Shown piece by piece: positions 1 to 11,800 of a stretch of DNA of 64,000 nt. Within the stretch, counting starts at the first letter, position 1, and every line of letters starts with the position of its first letter. The position numbers and the translations under genes were made by a program. The stretch is from Amblyornis subalaris (lineage: Eukaryota; Chordata; Aves; Passeriformes; Ptilonorhynchidae), in assembly GCA_018881555.1 (NCBI GenBank), contig JACAXG010000002.1, positions 23,585,786 to 23,649,785 on the forward strand, given 5' to 3'. The notes beneath the pieces were generated by a model. The model had not been told where the DNA came from. It did no database searches and was given only the letters and a program-made list of their open reading frames with translations.

Positions 1-3000
1 CTGAAATCCTTCTATTCCTTTCTACCCTCTCCCACCTTCTGTATTTCAACCAGCTTCTTTAGCCACATGTTTTGCAGCAATTGGAACCTGGAGCCCTTTC
101 TCATGAGCAAAGCTGGCAGACCTCAAATACCGTTGGTTGTGATTATTAGGATGCATCCAGGCAGACACCCTCTGAGGTGATACTCCAGAGTGAACAACAC
201 TATTCTGAACTCCATTATGTTTACATGGATGGATGTCAGTCACATGAGAGAGGTTTTAATCACTGTGAAATTGTTCATATGGATTTCACACTGGTGAAAT
301 TCCACTCTCTCTTGCACTAGGAATTCCTTCTCCTTGGTAAAAATATTCCAGATGTTCTCTCCTGATTGTACAAACAGGAAAGNCTGGCTCCTAACCCTGG
401 TTCAGGAAGGCATAAGACACAAATAACTCTTCTTAAGATCTCAACATTGTTAGAAAGTCACAGTGCTGACTTCTATAATTTTAGAAGCTTAAAGGAAACA
501 ACAAATGCACAAGTTCTTAGTAAACAGAGTTTCAAAAAGTGAAACATTATAGGAATGTGAGTAATTTAAGTATTATAGAGAAGTTTAATTTAATTTATAA
601 GATTCCCCATACCTTGAACATGTCCCAAAATTTGAATTATCAGTTTATTCCATATTTCTGTAAGTTTGAAATGTTTCTGCAGTGCTTTCAATGTGGCAGA
701 TCAGAAAGGAAGGAAAACAAAGGAATCTTCTTTACAGCTAGTGTTAGTAGTAGAAACAGCTTGTCTTGGTTATCATATCATTACACCAGGGATATAATTT
801 CTCTCCCCTCTTTCTGGGTTTTCACTTCTCCTTCATTGTAGCTTCCCACAAGACCACTCTTTTTTGGATGACACACAAAGGTCTGGAGAGATTTTGGTTT
901 TATGCAGGTGATGCACAGACATTCATTTCTCCAAGAATGTTTAGCTAAGACTTTCACCGACTCTCTATGTAGGATCTACTAAAGGAATTGGGGTTTAGTG
1001 TCTAATAGCATAATTTAGCATAACCAGTACGTATTGAAATCCCACTTTAAGCCTTTTCTTGGCTGATCGTTTTCAAAGAAGTATATACCAAAGAACTAAA
1101 GGGGAGGGCAAACTACACTTGACCAAAAAAAAAAAAACAACCAAACCAAACCGAAGCAAAAACCAAAACCAAAACAAAACTAAAGCAACTTTCTATACTC
1201 CCATTTCAGAGCTAAATCAAGGCCAGAAAGAGCCAAGGTGTCCTCACTGTAGAGTTCCCCAAACTAGGACTAAGATGTTAGGAAAAGAGAAATAATTGTG
1301 AATTCTGGTTCTGGAGGTAGCACAAGAAGTCTATACCACCTTTCTGCACACCCTGAAATCCCATAAGCAGTTCTTCAGCCTCCAAATAAAAGATGAAGAC
1401 ACTTCACCAACCCTTGTATGACCACTGTGGCATTTGTTGCCCTCTCACATCACATTTATGGGAGTTTCCCAAATTTGCAGGAACAATGAGCATGTTTTAA
1501 GACTTCATTAGATCATAATCTAATCATAAATATCAAAAAGGAAACTGCTTAAAATATTACTGCTGATGGGAAAATCTTTTTAAATAATCTCCAAAGGAAA
1601 TTTTCTATTTTGGAGACCATCTGTCCTTTCCTCCCTGTGCACTCTGGGGAAATACTAACCCATTGCTAGATGTTTCCGTTAAAACAAACATGAAGGAATT
1701 GGTGGGTAAATGGTCATGAGGGTTGCAGGCTGGATCATTCATACTGTCAGCTGCACTTAGAAGACCTCTGTTAAAACACTTGCATACAGAATTTATATCA
1801 GTTCCATAACAAGGAAAATGTAAAGTGTCCTGACTAGCCTAAAGTTACATCAAATGACTTTGTACATTCCTGTTGAGAGCTAAGCTGATATGAGATGCAT
1901 GTAAGCTCTTACAGAATTAAAAAAAATTAAATTGGGTCAGTTTGCTTATTTGGTAATTAAACTTCAGTTATGCTGACATTTCAAAAAGACTGAAGATCTT
2001 GCTTTGCTATTCCTGATCTCTTTTTTCTGGGAAGTGAGAAACTGGCAGGAAATCAATAGAACTCTCACATGACTTTGTAAAGCAACAACTCAGAACCAGC
2101 CTGTCCAATAACAATCAGAAATGTTATTGACTAAAAATTTAACTTAGTGAATATATAGACACTGATTTTTCCATCAGTATTTTATGATGCAGTTTTCAAT
2201 AGATGCTCTGCTTGTGGTTGTGAAAGTAACTACTGGAACTGTGGCAATAAAATCTGGACTGCAATGCTAAGTAACTGCCTCAAAGAATCAAAGACAAAAT
2301 AAGCTTCAATGACAATATAAATATCCAAATGCCAATAAAATACTTTTCTGATCCACAACTTTCTCTTGCTGAAATTTCAAGGAGATAAGGATGTGTGTCA
2401 CTGGCTCTGACTGGCCTTAGGGCAGATCTCGTAGCATTGGACTTAGATCTTTATTGGAAATTGAGAATAATAAAATTATCTTTGTATGTGATAATAAAAA
2501 TTAATCTCACAGGAGTACAACATAATAACCAAGTGGCATAATAAATCACCAATTTATTTTTCATTTCTTTTCTTATTAATATTTTGGTCCTTTTTTATCA
2601 TATGTTTCCTGAAGGTGGCAGCAATATTCAGGAGTTGTGTGAGTGTCTGACTTTTTAACCTATTGACCTATAATACAGCATTTCTTTCAAAGTAAGTGTA
2701 TTTGTATTTATGGCTATTTATAATATGCTAAAATCAAAATTTGATGTCATAGACATTGTGGTTGTAGATATAGAATGTACAATATCACCACAAAATATGA
2801 AGAAACTATGTTGACCTAGAGTATTAGAATTGCTTATTCTTTTGTCCGATAAAAAATCAGAAGCTAAAGTAATATTCCTAAAGCATTAAATATTTTAATT
2901 AATGATTTACCATTGGTTGCAGTTAAAATTATTCATTTCATTGGGTTCAGTGAATCCTGTATCATCCGTTTTCTGAAGTGAACTGTTAGCTCATTTGTGG

Positions 3001-3603
3001 GCACTACATTAGCACTTCAAAACACTACGAATATTATGTGTGATCACTGAAGGAAGATTATAGCCTGTCTGTAGGGTTCCTTTCAGTTCCATTCCTCCAT
3101 TTGATCTTAATCATTTAAAATCGGTGCTAGAGCCACTCGGGCCAACTATCTCGCAGCATTGCAAGGTTTTAATTAAAAAAGAAACTTTAACACTTCTCCT
3201 TTTGCCTTAGATGTAGTACACTGCATTATTGTGAAATGCTTTTGCTACTGAGGCAAGGCAGTTGCATCGACATTAGAAATAGGAAACAATTTAGAGAACT
3301 TTCTTCTCCTTCCATTTTGCTAGCCGTTGCCTAGTCAGGGACTTGCAGATCCCAGCTGCAATCTAAATGAAGGATCATGGAAGCCCACGAAGACAGCTCT
3401 GCAGCAGGGTTCTCCTCACCTCCATCTTTCACTCCAGAACTGCATAATGCTAGGTGATTCTCCTGGCTGCAAGGCTTCTGCCAGCTCCAGGTCTGCTCTC
3501 ACAATGCATCCAGGAAAAGGGCCCAAGTTCTGGTACTGCTGCCCCAGAAATGCCACTTTGATGAAGGGCTCCTCACTACAAGAGAGTCATGNAGCTCCTG
3601 TAG
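1..3603. other. Intergenic DNA, no gene recognised
   Basis: AT-rich non-coding sequence. The short open frames here have no recognisable domains. An A-rich low-complexity stretch lies at about 1,122-1,187. The part from about 3,320 to 3,600 is richer in G+C than its surroundings and adjoins a CR1 copy, but I could not assign it to CR1 or to a gene. Confidence 0.6.
1122..1187. repeat. A-rich low-complexity tract
   Basis: A run of about 13 A is followed by imperfect AACC/AAAC units. It could be a decayed simple repeat or an old poly(A) tail. No retrogene body was recognised beside it. Confidence 0.6.
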
Positions 3604-4048
3604 CAGGTCCAGCAGAGGGCTATGAAGATGATTAGGAGACTGGACAATCTCTCTTACAAGGAAAGGCTAAGGGAGCTGGGCCTGTTCAGCCTGGAGAAGA
3701 GATGACTGAGAGGGGACTTCGTCAATGTCTGTCAGTATCTGAAGGGACAGTGTCAAGCTAATGGAGCCAGGCTCTGCTCAGTGGTGCCAAGCAAGAGGCA
3801 ATGAGAAGAAACTGATGGACAGGAAGTTCCACCTGACTATAAGGAAGAACTTCTTTACTTTGTGAATGACTGAGCACTGGAACAGGTTGCCCAGAGAGGT
3901 TGTGGAATCTCCCCCACCGGAGATGTTCAAGAACTGTCTGGACACAATCCTGTGCCATGTGCTCTGGGATGACCCCACCTGAGCAGGAACGTTGGACTAG
4001 ATGACTTCCAGTGGTCCCTTCTAANCCTATCCATTCTGTAATTCTGCA
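3604..4048 (+). mobile_element. CR1 LINE, 3' fragment
   Basis: The sequence follows the 3' end of an avian CR1 retrotransposon: the 'ctgttcagcctggagaagag' block near 3,679, the segment describing the end of the reverse-transcriptase ORF, and a terminal tail of imperfect 8-bp ATTCTGTA/ATTCTGCA units at 4,033-4,048. CR1 copies are typically 5'-truncated and end in such 8-mer repeats. The copy carries many substitutions and no intact ORF, so it is an old, inactive insertion. The 5' limit is approximate. Confidence 0.92.
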
Positions 4049-6320
4049 AATTGTGTAGCTGCCAATGGCCATGCTGCCAAAGGAAGTGCAAAACATAGGC
4101 AGAGGCTTCCCTGTGAGTCTTCACTGGTCCAAATGAACTACCTAAATCCTCACATGCTTTCAAACCTGAGAGAAAAGTAAGGAAGAAATTGTATTTTTTT
4201 TAAAAAAGTAATCTTCCCTCCTAAATATGCATGGGATACAAATGCTACAATTTTAAATTATGCTGACAGAATTTATTACACTGTGCTTCTTAAGGAGTTT
4301 GCTCAGCAAACCTGGTGGCCTTTTTAGTAGTTGTATGCAAATATTCCTATGCCTTAGAATTGTCCACCTTTCTTCGTGTCCTTACCAATGACTGCCTATG
4401 CTACCTCTCAAACCAGGACTTTGATATCCTGAAGTTGAATATTTTTATAATTGCTCAATTTATGTTCATCTTTAGTACAGTATCACTGAAGTAGCTTCCT
4501 TCAGATTTCCTCCCAAGATCAGCATTAATTCCTGCACTTGTCACATTGACATTTCAGAATTCGTTCATCAGCTCCTCTGAGCTGCTGATGTGGTATTCTG
4601 TTGCAGACACTGACTACTGTTCCTTTTTGCATTTCTCATTTCTGCTCCCTCTTAGATTTCCCTTAAATGTGTCATTGCTATCACTTCCTTTATTACACCA
4701 TTTATACTACAAAGTGTGCATAAGTGATTTTTTGTGTTGAGCCACCACACCTTCTCTATCCTGTTTCCCATTTGTCTTCTGAAAATTGTATCCGTCCAGA
4801 TAAACTGCAGCTCTCCTTAGCCACTGGCTTATCCTGCTATAGTTCTGAATCCCAGCATCAAACACAATACAATTTCCTTCCTGCATCATCAACCAAGTGC
4901 TGTCTGTAATCTTAATATTTGCAGGGAGTCAAATACTAGAGACATTTGCTATGCAAGCTGTTGTTTTATATTCTCTTGTTAATATGAATTATAGTCTGCT
5001 TGTAAGAGTCTCTTCTACAAGTACAGATTAATCTAGCCAGATGTGACGCACAGATAACTTTGTTCTGTTCATTTTCGGAATGTTGTAAAATGCTTGAAAA
5101 GTAAGCAAGTCGTGCTGTTTGCTGCTCTTTTGAAGCTGTACTCTTTGTAAGACAGGCTCAGGAAGACAGAATTTGGCCCATATTTTGCCATGCTTTATTC
5201 CTTTGTGTACTTTCAGCAACATGAACTGTGTGCTTTGTTTTTCAAATATTTTGTGTCCTAGCAAACTATGACCTCCTCCTCAAAGTGACGTTTTAAAGAA
5301 AAAGTAAAAGCATTGCTTGGTAACAACGCTGTTTATTTAAGTCCCAGAAAACGCTTGTTTTTGCTTTTTCTTTTATTTTGCTTAGATAATGTCTGTGATC
5401 CTAGCAAAATTTTACATCCGTGAAAAGTTTTTGGAGCTTCTCTAAACAAATATAGTGTCTGAAATAAAGAAAGATGGATGAAGAAAAACACCAGTCCTGA
5501 ATACACAGGACTTCATACACACCAGTCTTCATACACAAAATATGGACATTTAATAAAAACTTATTTTAAGATTGTTGTGTAACAGAATCTGTCATGCAAT
5601 GGAATCTAATTAGTAACACACAGACATTCCTTAAGAAAATGAATCTAATTTCTTTGGAGGAAAAAAAAAAGTGTTACAGTTTTGCATTATTGAAGTCAGT
5701 ATGCCANCCTCATCTCAATATAATTCCAGTGAATTTTAGTGTTAAGGATGAATTTGATTCAGTAAATCTGCAAATACATTTCTCTGACATGAATAATAAT
5801 CTCCAAGTAACAAGAGAGTATTTAATATTTTCACTGGTATTTTTTAGTGCCCTTATGATGTGAGTAAAATTCCAATAGAGACACGATTTTATCAGTCAAA
5901 CTCATTTCACTGGGGAATAAAACAAATACTTCTATATCTTGATACACCTGCACACTAACTGTTACAAATTTTGTGATGTATATTTTATCATACACTAAAT
6001 CATCAACCCCAAATCATATTGTCAAATAAATAAAATATTAGCTATTTTTTACTTTATTATTTTGAGGGGAAAAAAAGTGTTATGAAAAACATATGGCTTG
6101 CAACAAAATGAAGAAATCTATCTACAGAACAGGCATAAAAGAAATTATTAGGGCACTCTGCCAATGCTTTAGGATGCAAAAGTGCAAACCTACATTCAGT
6201 TTGACAGATCTTGCCTCCTGTCCATCAGGACTTCGAATGGTACAGCCTGTTTGACATAAAAAGTCCTGAATTTTAAAATCTATCTTTAATCTCAGAGGAA
6301 AATTGAACAGCCAACAAAAA
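4049..6320. other. Intergenic DNA, no gene recognised
   Basis: AT-rich sequence between two CR1 copies. Near 5,488-5,537 there is an imperfect duplication of a short unit containing 'accagtc' and 'cttcatacaca'. Nothing else could be supported. Confidence 0.55.
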
Positions 6321-7128
6321 ATCACAGAATCATTTAGATTGGAAAAGACCTCTAAGACTATCAANTCCAACCTTTGACCCATCACTACCTTGTCAATTAG
6401 ACCATGGTACTAAGTGCGTTATCCAGTTGTTTCTTGAATGCCTCCAGGGATGATGACTCCATCACCTTCCTGGGCAGTCTGTTCCAATGTTTAACAACCC
6501 TTTCCATAAAGAAATTCCTTCTGATGTTCAACCCTTGGTGCAGCTTGAGGCTATGTCCTCATCCTATCACTGTTACTTGGTAGAAGAGACCAACCCCCAC
6601 CTGGCTACACCCTCCTTTCAGGGAGTCATAGAGAGCGAGAAAGTCTCTCCTGAACCTCTTTTTCTCCAGGCTAAATAATCCCAGCTCTCTCATCCTAACT
6701 CCTTATAGGACTTACTCTCTAAACCCTTCATCAGCTGCATTGCTCTTCCCTGGACATGCTCCAGCATCTCAGTGTCATTCCTGAATTCAAGAGCCCAGAA
6801 ATGGACACAGCACTCAAGGTGCAGCCTTACCAGTGCTGAGCACAGGGGGACAATCACTTCCCTGGTCCTGGTGGCCACACTATTGCTGATACAAGCCAGG
6901 GTGCCATTGGTTTTCTTGGCCACCTGGGCACACACTGGCTCATGTCCAGCTGCTGGTAACCTGCACCACCAGGTCCTTTTCTGCTAGGCAATTTTCCAGC
7001 AACTCTGTCCCCAACCTACAGCACTAGGTTGTTGTGACCCAAGGGAACAATCTGGCACTTGCCCTTGTTGAACCGCAGGCAACTGGCCTTAGCCCGTTGA
7101 TCCAGGCTGTCCAGATGGCTCCTCTCTT
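6321..7128 (-). mobile_element. CR1 LINE, about 0.8 kb 3' fragment
   Basis: This is the longest CR1 copy in the window, inserted in minus orientation. Its tail is at the left ('atcacagaatcatttagat', 6,321 onward). Reading on the minus strand, 6,690-6,935 resembles the C-terminal part of CR1 ORF2, with an '[14 protein letters not shown]' stretch and a '[16 protein letters not shown]' stretch (known family: end of the reverse-transcriptase polyprotein). The frame is broken on both sides, so the copy is a dead, 5'-truncated insertion. Confidence 0.93.
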
Positions 7129-8591
7129 CTTCAGTTCAGAAAATTAATCTTTTCAATTCTTTTTTTTCAGGGAACCACCTCCTCCATCCAAGCAATTGTA
7201 CTGATGCATACTTGTCGAGGGCAACTGCCAGAACAAACACACACTGAGTCCCTGTTCTCCTGAGTCAGAGGTTTATTTGAATCCACAAGGTGGGACTTGG
7301 GTCCCTTGATTCAGAAGGTATCTTTTTTCCAGGCTTGTGAATGGTCTTGTTTGCTACACCAGACTTGCAGTGTGCAAGCAAGTGCTGCTGAGTGGGAAAG
7401 AGCTGTGATTCTGGACTGGAAGTAGTCAGCTCTTGATGATGGGGGTTGGAACTTCACAACCCGACTTTACAGTCAAAGCAAATGGGAAAATATTCTGTTT
7501 TGGTAAGGCTGAGTGTAATCCTCATCCCTTTCTCATCTGTCAAATGGGTTTTGTGAACTTGTGATTTGATTGGAGACTGATTATTCTGCTTGGAACCCTT
7601 GGAGCACCCCTGTAGCATGCAAAGTATGCTAATAATGTGATAATTACTATTTTAAAGTCTGACTTTTGGTGTACTCTTTTTTGCTTAACTTCCTGGGCTT
7701 GCACTGGAGAGTAATGCAGTAGCTGGAGGCAAGAAGCCATGTGGCTGTAGACTCTAGGCTGGTGTATGTTGATTAACTTGATTTATGCTGATGTATCTAT
7801 CTTAAATTCCACCAGTGGAGGATTCAAGCCCAGTTTTATGGAGGATGTACTCACAGATGAGTATTCTTGGCAAAGTTCTCAAAAAACTTTAAAAATACAT
7901 TCCTGCTTAGTTTTTAGCGTAATTTTGCTAGCTACTCCGATGCCTTATAGTGTTTATAGCACTAAATAATTGTAATGCTGTTGTGTTTCATACTCTTTAT
8001 TTTATTGCTTATGCACCATATGGTATTGATGTGTATTATATTGCATATAACTCAATACAATAAACATAGCATTACAAAACAGAGTTGCTGGATTTTTTAT
8101 TATAGGTAGGTTACCTACTGTGATGAAAATAATATAAAAGTATAGGGAAATTATTATTCCCTTTCTTCCTAGTTTTTATTCAAGAAATAACCCGTGGTAA
8201 ATTAGATGCAATTCCATGAAATTTTATAGAAGCATAGATCTTGGTATAAAACACTAAATAAGCTCTGCTAGAATTTTATGGTTTTTACACTTGTCTTTTA
8301 GAATTATTTTATATTTGTAATGCTCTGCCTCAGAGGTTACTTGAAGATCGCTCCTGAGGGTTATTGCACATTCTCAATTGTTCTGAAGGCAATGGATGCC
8401 AAGAATCTCACTTTGCAGAACCGAACCATTTATTCTTGCTCTTATTTACTCCATTCAGATTTTTTTTGTTTTGCATTTTAATGAAGACACTGCAATTCCT
8501 ATCCATCAAAGACTGAATACTTAGCTAAGAGGGTAAATTTAGAGACTAAGTGAATTTATATTCATATTAGGTAGAGAGAGATTTAGATTAG
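7129..8591. other. Intergenic DNA, no gene recognised
   Basis: The stretch 7,190-7,500 is moderately G+C-rich and includes a TGAGTCA (AP-1-type) heptamer at about 7,261. I did not recognise a gene or repeat family here. Confidence 0.5.
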
Positions 8592-8814
8592 CTGTAAGAA
8601 AGAAATTCTTCACTGGGAAGGTGGTGAGGCACTGGCACAGGTTGCTCAGAGAAAGTTGTGGATGGCCCATCCCTGGAAGTGCTCAAGGCCACATTGGATG
8701 GGTCTTTGATCCACCTGGTCTAGTGAAAGGTGTCTCTGCCCATGGCAGAGGCACTGGAACTCTATGATCTTCAAGGTCTCTTCCAACCCAAACCATTCTA
8801 TCATTCTGTGATAT
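8592..8814 (+). mobile_element. CR1 LINE, short 3' fragment
   Basis: Typical CR1 3' end: a 'aagaaattcttcactggg' block, a 'ggcactggcacaggttgctc' block, 'ggtctcttccaaccc', and a tail of ATTCTATC/ATTCTGTG units ending near 8,812. It is severely 5'-truncated (about 220 bp). Confidence 0.93.
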
Positions 8815-11800
8815 GATCCTAAGCTTAGTGAGATGAGATGAGCTGTCCTCTGCAGAAGTATACTGCATGGCTCTCATTTTTTTGACTTAATTCCAGAATG
8901 GGACTTGAGAGGAAGGAACCATTGAAATAGAATGTTTTAGACAAATCTTCCTCTCTCAGCTGTCTGTATTTTGAGCTCCACAGGGAAGGGAAGTAAGGCA
9001 TTCCTTTCCAAAAGGAATTGCAAATTCCTGAAAATCTTACGCAGGGATGAAGCTTGACTATAGCATTGTGGTTAATTACTGATGTGGGAGTGTTGGCACT
9101 TTTATTTTTATTAAATCCAGTAACTATTTAATAGAAAATGGATGATCAGTCCTGATGGTAGAGACAGTCCCACAACTCACTCCTACTCAGGTGTTTTAGT
9201 GTCTCTGCAGAGCCAAGGTCCCCCTTGTTGGCTTTTCCTCCCTCTTTGGTAAATCCTGACCTCCTTCGCAAATCCTCAACAGAAGAGAAAAGTCCTGCTC
9301 AACCTAGCCTACTTCTCACCCACTATAAAAGTCCCCTAGGAGCAGGTTTGGTTTGAGTTACCAGTTTCTTGGGCTCAGCTAGATAGTATCAGTGAGCACT
9401 GTGAGGCTGAAGTGTAAAGAGGCGTGCAGACATCTGGGGTCTTCAGAACCAAACAGGAGGCTGCACCATAATTTTCAGTTAGGAGTATAAAGTTTACCAG
9501 GTTCTGTTTATACCAGAGTCCCTTCTGAATCTGATCCCAAATGTTTTCCATTTTTCACATGTGCCTCTTTTTCTAGGTCAGTGACAGTTCTTATATCAAT
9601 TTCTTATGCCTGTGATAATGTAATAAGGATAGGATGTAGAAGATGTTTGTATCTTTATATAAGCATAATGATATTTTTCAAATTTTCACTTATTTTGTAT
9701 AAATGTGAGACTTTCAAACAGATGTTACAGCAAATTAAAACCTACATGGGGTACAGAAGGAAGTGAAAGGCAATCTGGATCAAACATTCAGTTAACTGTT
9801 TATATATACCGTGGTTTAGAAGTTTTATCTGAAAGAGAGGCAGCATATAGAAAAATTTCAGCCTTTCATGTCATCTGTCTGTCAAAGATGATTTTTGTTT
9901 TATTAAATAAGTTAGTTGAACTTGTCATCTCCCAACACTATGTATTGTTTGTATCAGAGCACCAAAGCCTTGGTTCATAATACATTATGCAGATTAATTT
10001 GTCCTGAATAATTTTTCCAATGTGAATAACACAGACTTTGTCGTAACACTGTTATGATTTCACAGCAACACAAGACCAGTGGAGCTACTTCACCTGCATC
10101 ATCCTCCTCTTCAGTTTTATGCTAGTGTAGTACAATTATCAGAAAGAAATCACACTTATCTACTCTAGCATTAGTAACCCAGTCATTCTTGGTACTATAA
10201 AAGAATATGGTGCAGGTCCCATGGAAGGAGGGCCCAGGCGCGGCTCAGGCTCCCTGCAATCATTACTATGCATCCTGCAACTGTGCCCCCCTGGAATTTT
10301 AAACAGAGACGCTACAGAGGCTCATTGAGAGCAAGTGAAGCTGTTCAAGTGCTGATTATTCTGGCAGAGCCTGACCAAATTAGTTAATAATTAGGTGTGA
10401 AATTAATGTACACCTCCTGTTTTTCTTAGTAGTTTTCCCATGTTGTTAATTTGCTTCTGCACCACCAAGGGACAAAGTACATTTAAAGAACATATGTGGG
10501 AATGAGCTACAAGTCTCCCCAGGTAAACCTTGTTATATTTGCTATCTAAATTTTAGTGTTGTATAGAGCTTTGTCTGAACTCTTTAAAATGTCTCATTCC
10601 TTAAATCCTGACTATTTATAGAGCCTATTTGAGCAAGATTTCATTGGCTGATGAGAAATGTAAAATGTTGCTTTGTCTTTACGTTACATTGTACTAGATA
10701 GATATATGTAGTATATTATTTAATTATGCCTTATCCTGTATGTTTGCATTTCAAAGGTGATATTTGAGGGTGTTTATATAGGTTGTACTAGTTGAAAATA
10801 GTGTTAGATGATGTTAGAGCTGCGGTAGGGTGTATTACATAGTCATGTGTTATTTGAGGGGTTTTATGTATTTCTGTATGTTAAGCAGGATGTTTTACGC
10901 AGAGTGAGTGGTTTGTGATTCTTTACTATGAGAAATACATAAATGAAGTAGAGTAGACCTGAAAGCCTCTGTATGAGCATGTAATTATAGACTGCACCAA
11001 AATGCAGAATGAACATTATAGATGTTCCAGTGAAATGATGGCCTTACCTGTCACTCGCAATATAGTGCGGGAAGATCTCTCGGAAATCTGAGGTGATGTG
11101 AGATAAAATTTGAATATCTGCTCCTCTTAAAAGGTGATGTTAGTGACTTTTTGCTCTAACAGGCCATCTTTGGGCTCTTCACTATGTGTAAGGCTAGCTA
11201 TACCAAATCTTTGTCTCACTGCTCATCCTGTTAACTCAGACTGACTTTTGTTTTTTGTAGTCTCTCTGACTTTTTTGACTGTTCCAGGTTTTTGACTGTT
11301 CCAGGTTATTGGATAGGGTTGAAAATATCTGTAGCACGAGGGAAATCATTTAAGTGTGGAAGCTTCCAGGAGAATAGGTAGAAGCAAGTCTCTTAAGAAG
11401 TTTAAGAGGGACATATGGCTGTAGCACATATGGTACATAAGANGATGAAAGGTTCTTTCCCATTCTTTAGAAAAGAAAACAATGGGAAATCCTTCTTTCG
11501 TAAGCAGAAGGATGTCCACAGTCCCCTTCCCAATCTTGTCTCATCCTGAATGTACCTGACCTGTACAGAAGTTCAGCAAGACTTTAAGAGATTGCTTCGT
11601 TGCTTGTTTTGAATTTGGTGCTATTCAGGTGTCGCACTTCAGTTTCAGGTAAGAGGACCATTTTGGTCAAGTAGGAACATCCAAGGGTGACATGACTTTT
11701 GACACACTCAAGCAGTCTTTGAAGTAGTTCATTTATAATGTAGGCAATTTCCCAAATGGTTGTTAATGCGTATATTAAGCAAACAATCTGAACAAAATTG

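Noticed and set aside
6690..6935. 81-codon minus-strand frame with reverse-transcriptase-like end
   Set aside because: It is the decayed ORF2 end of the CR1 copy, not a host gene.
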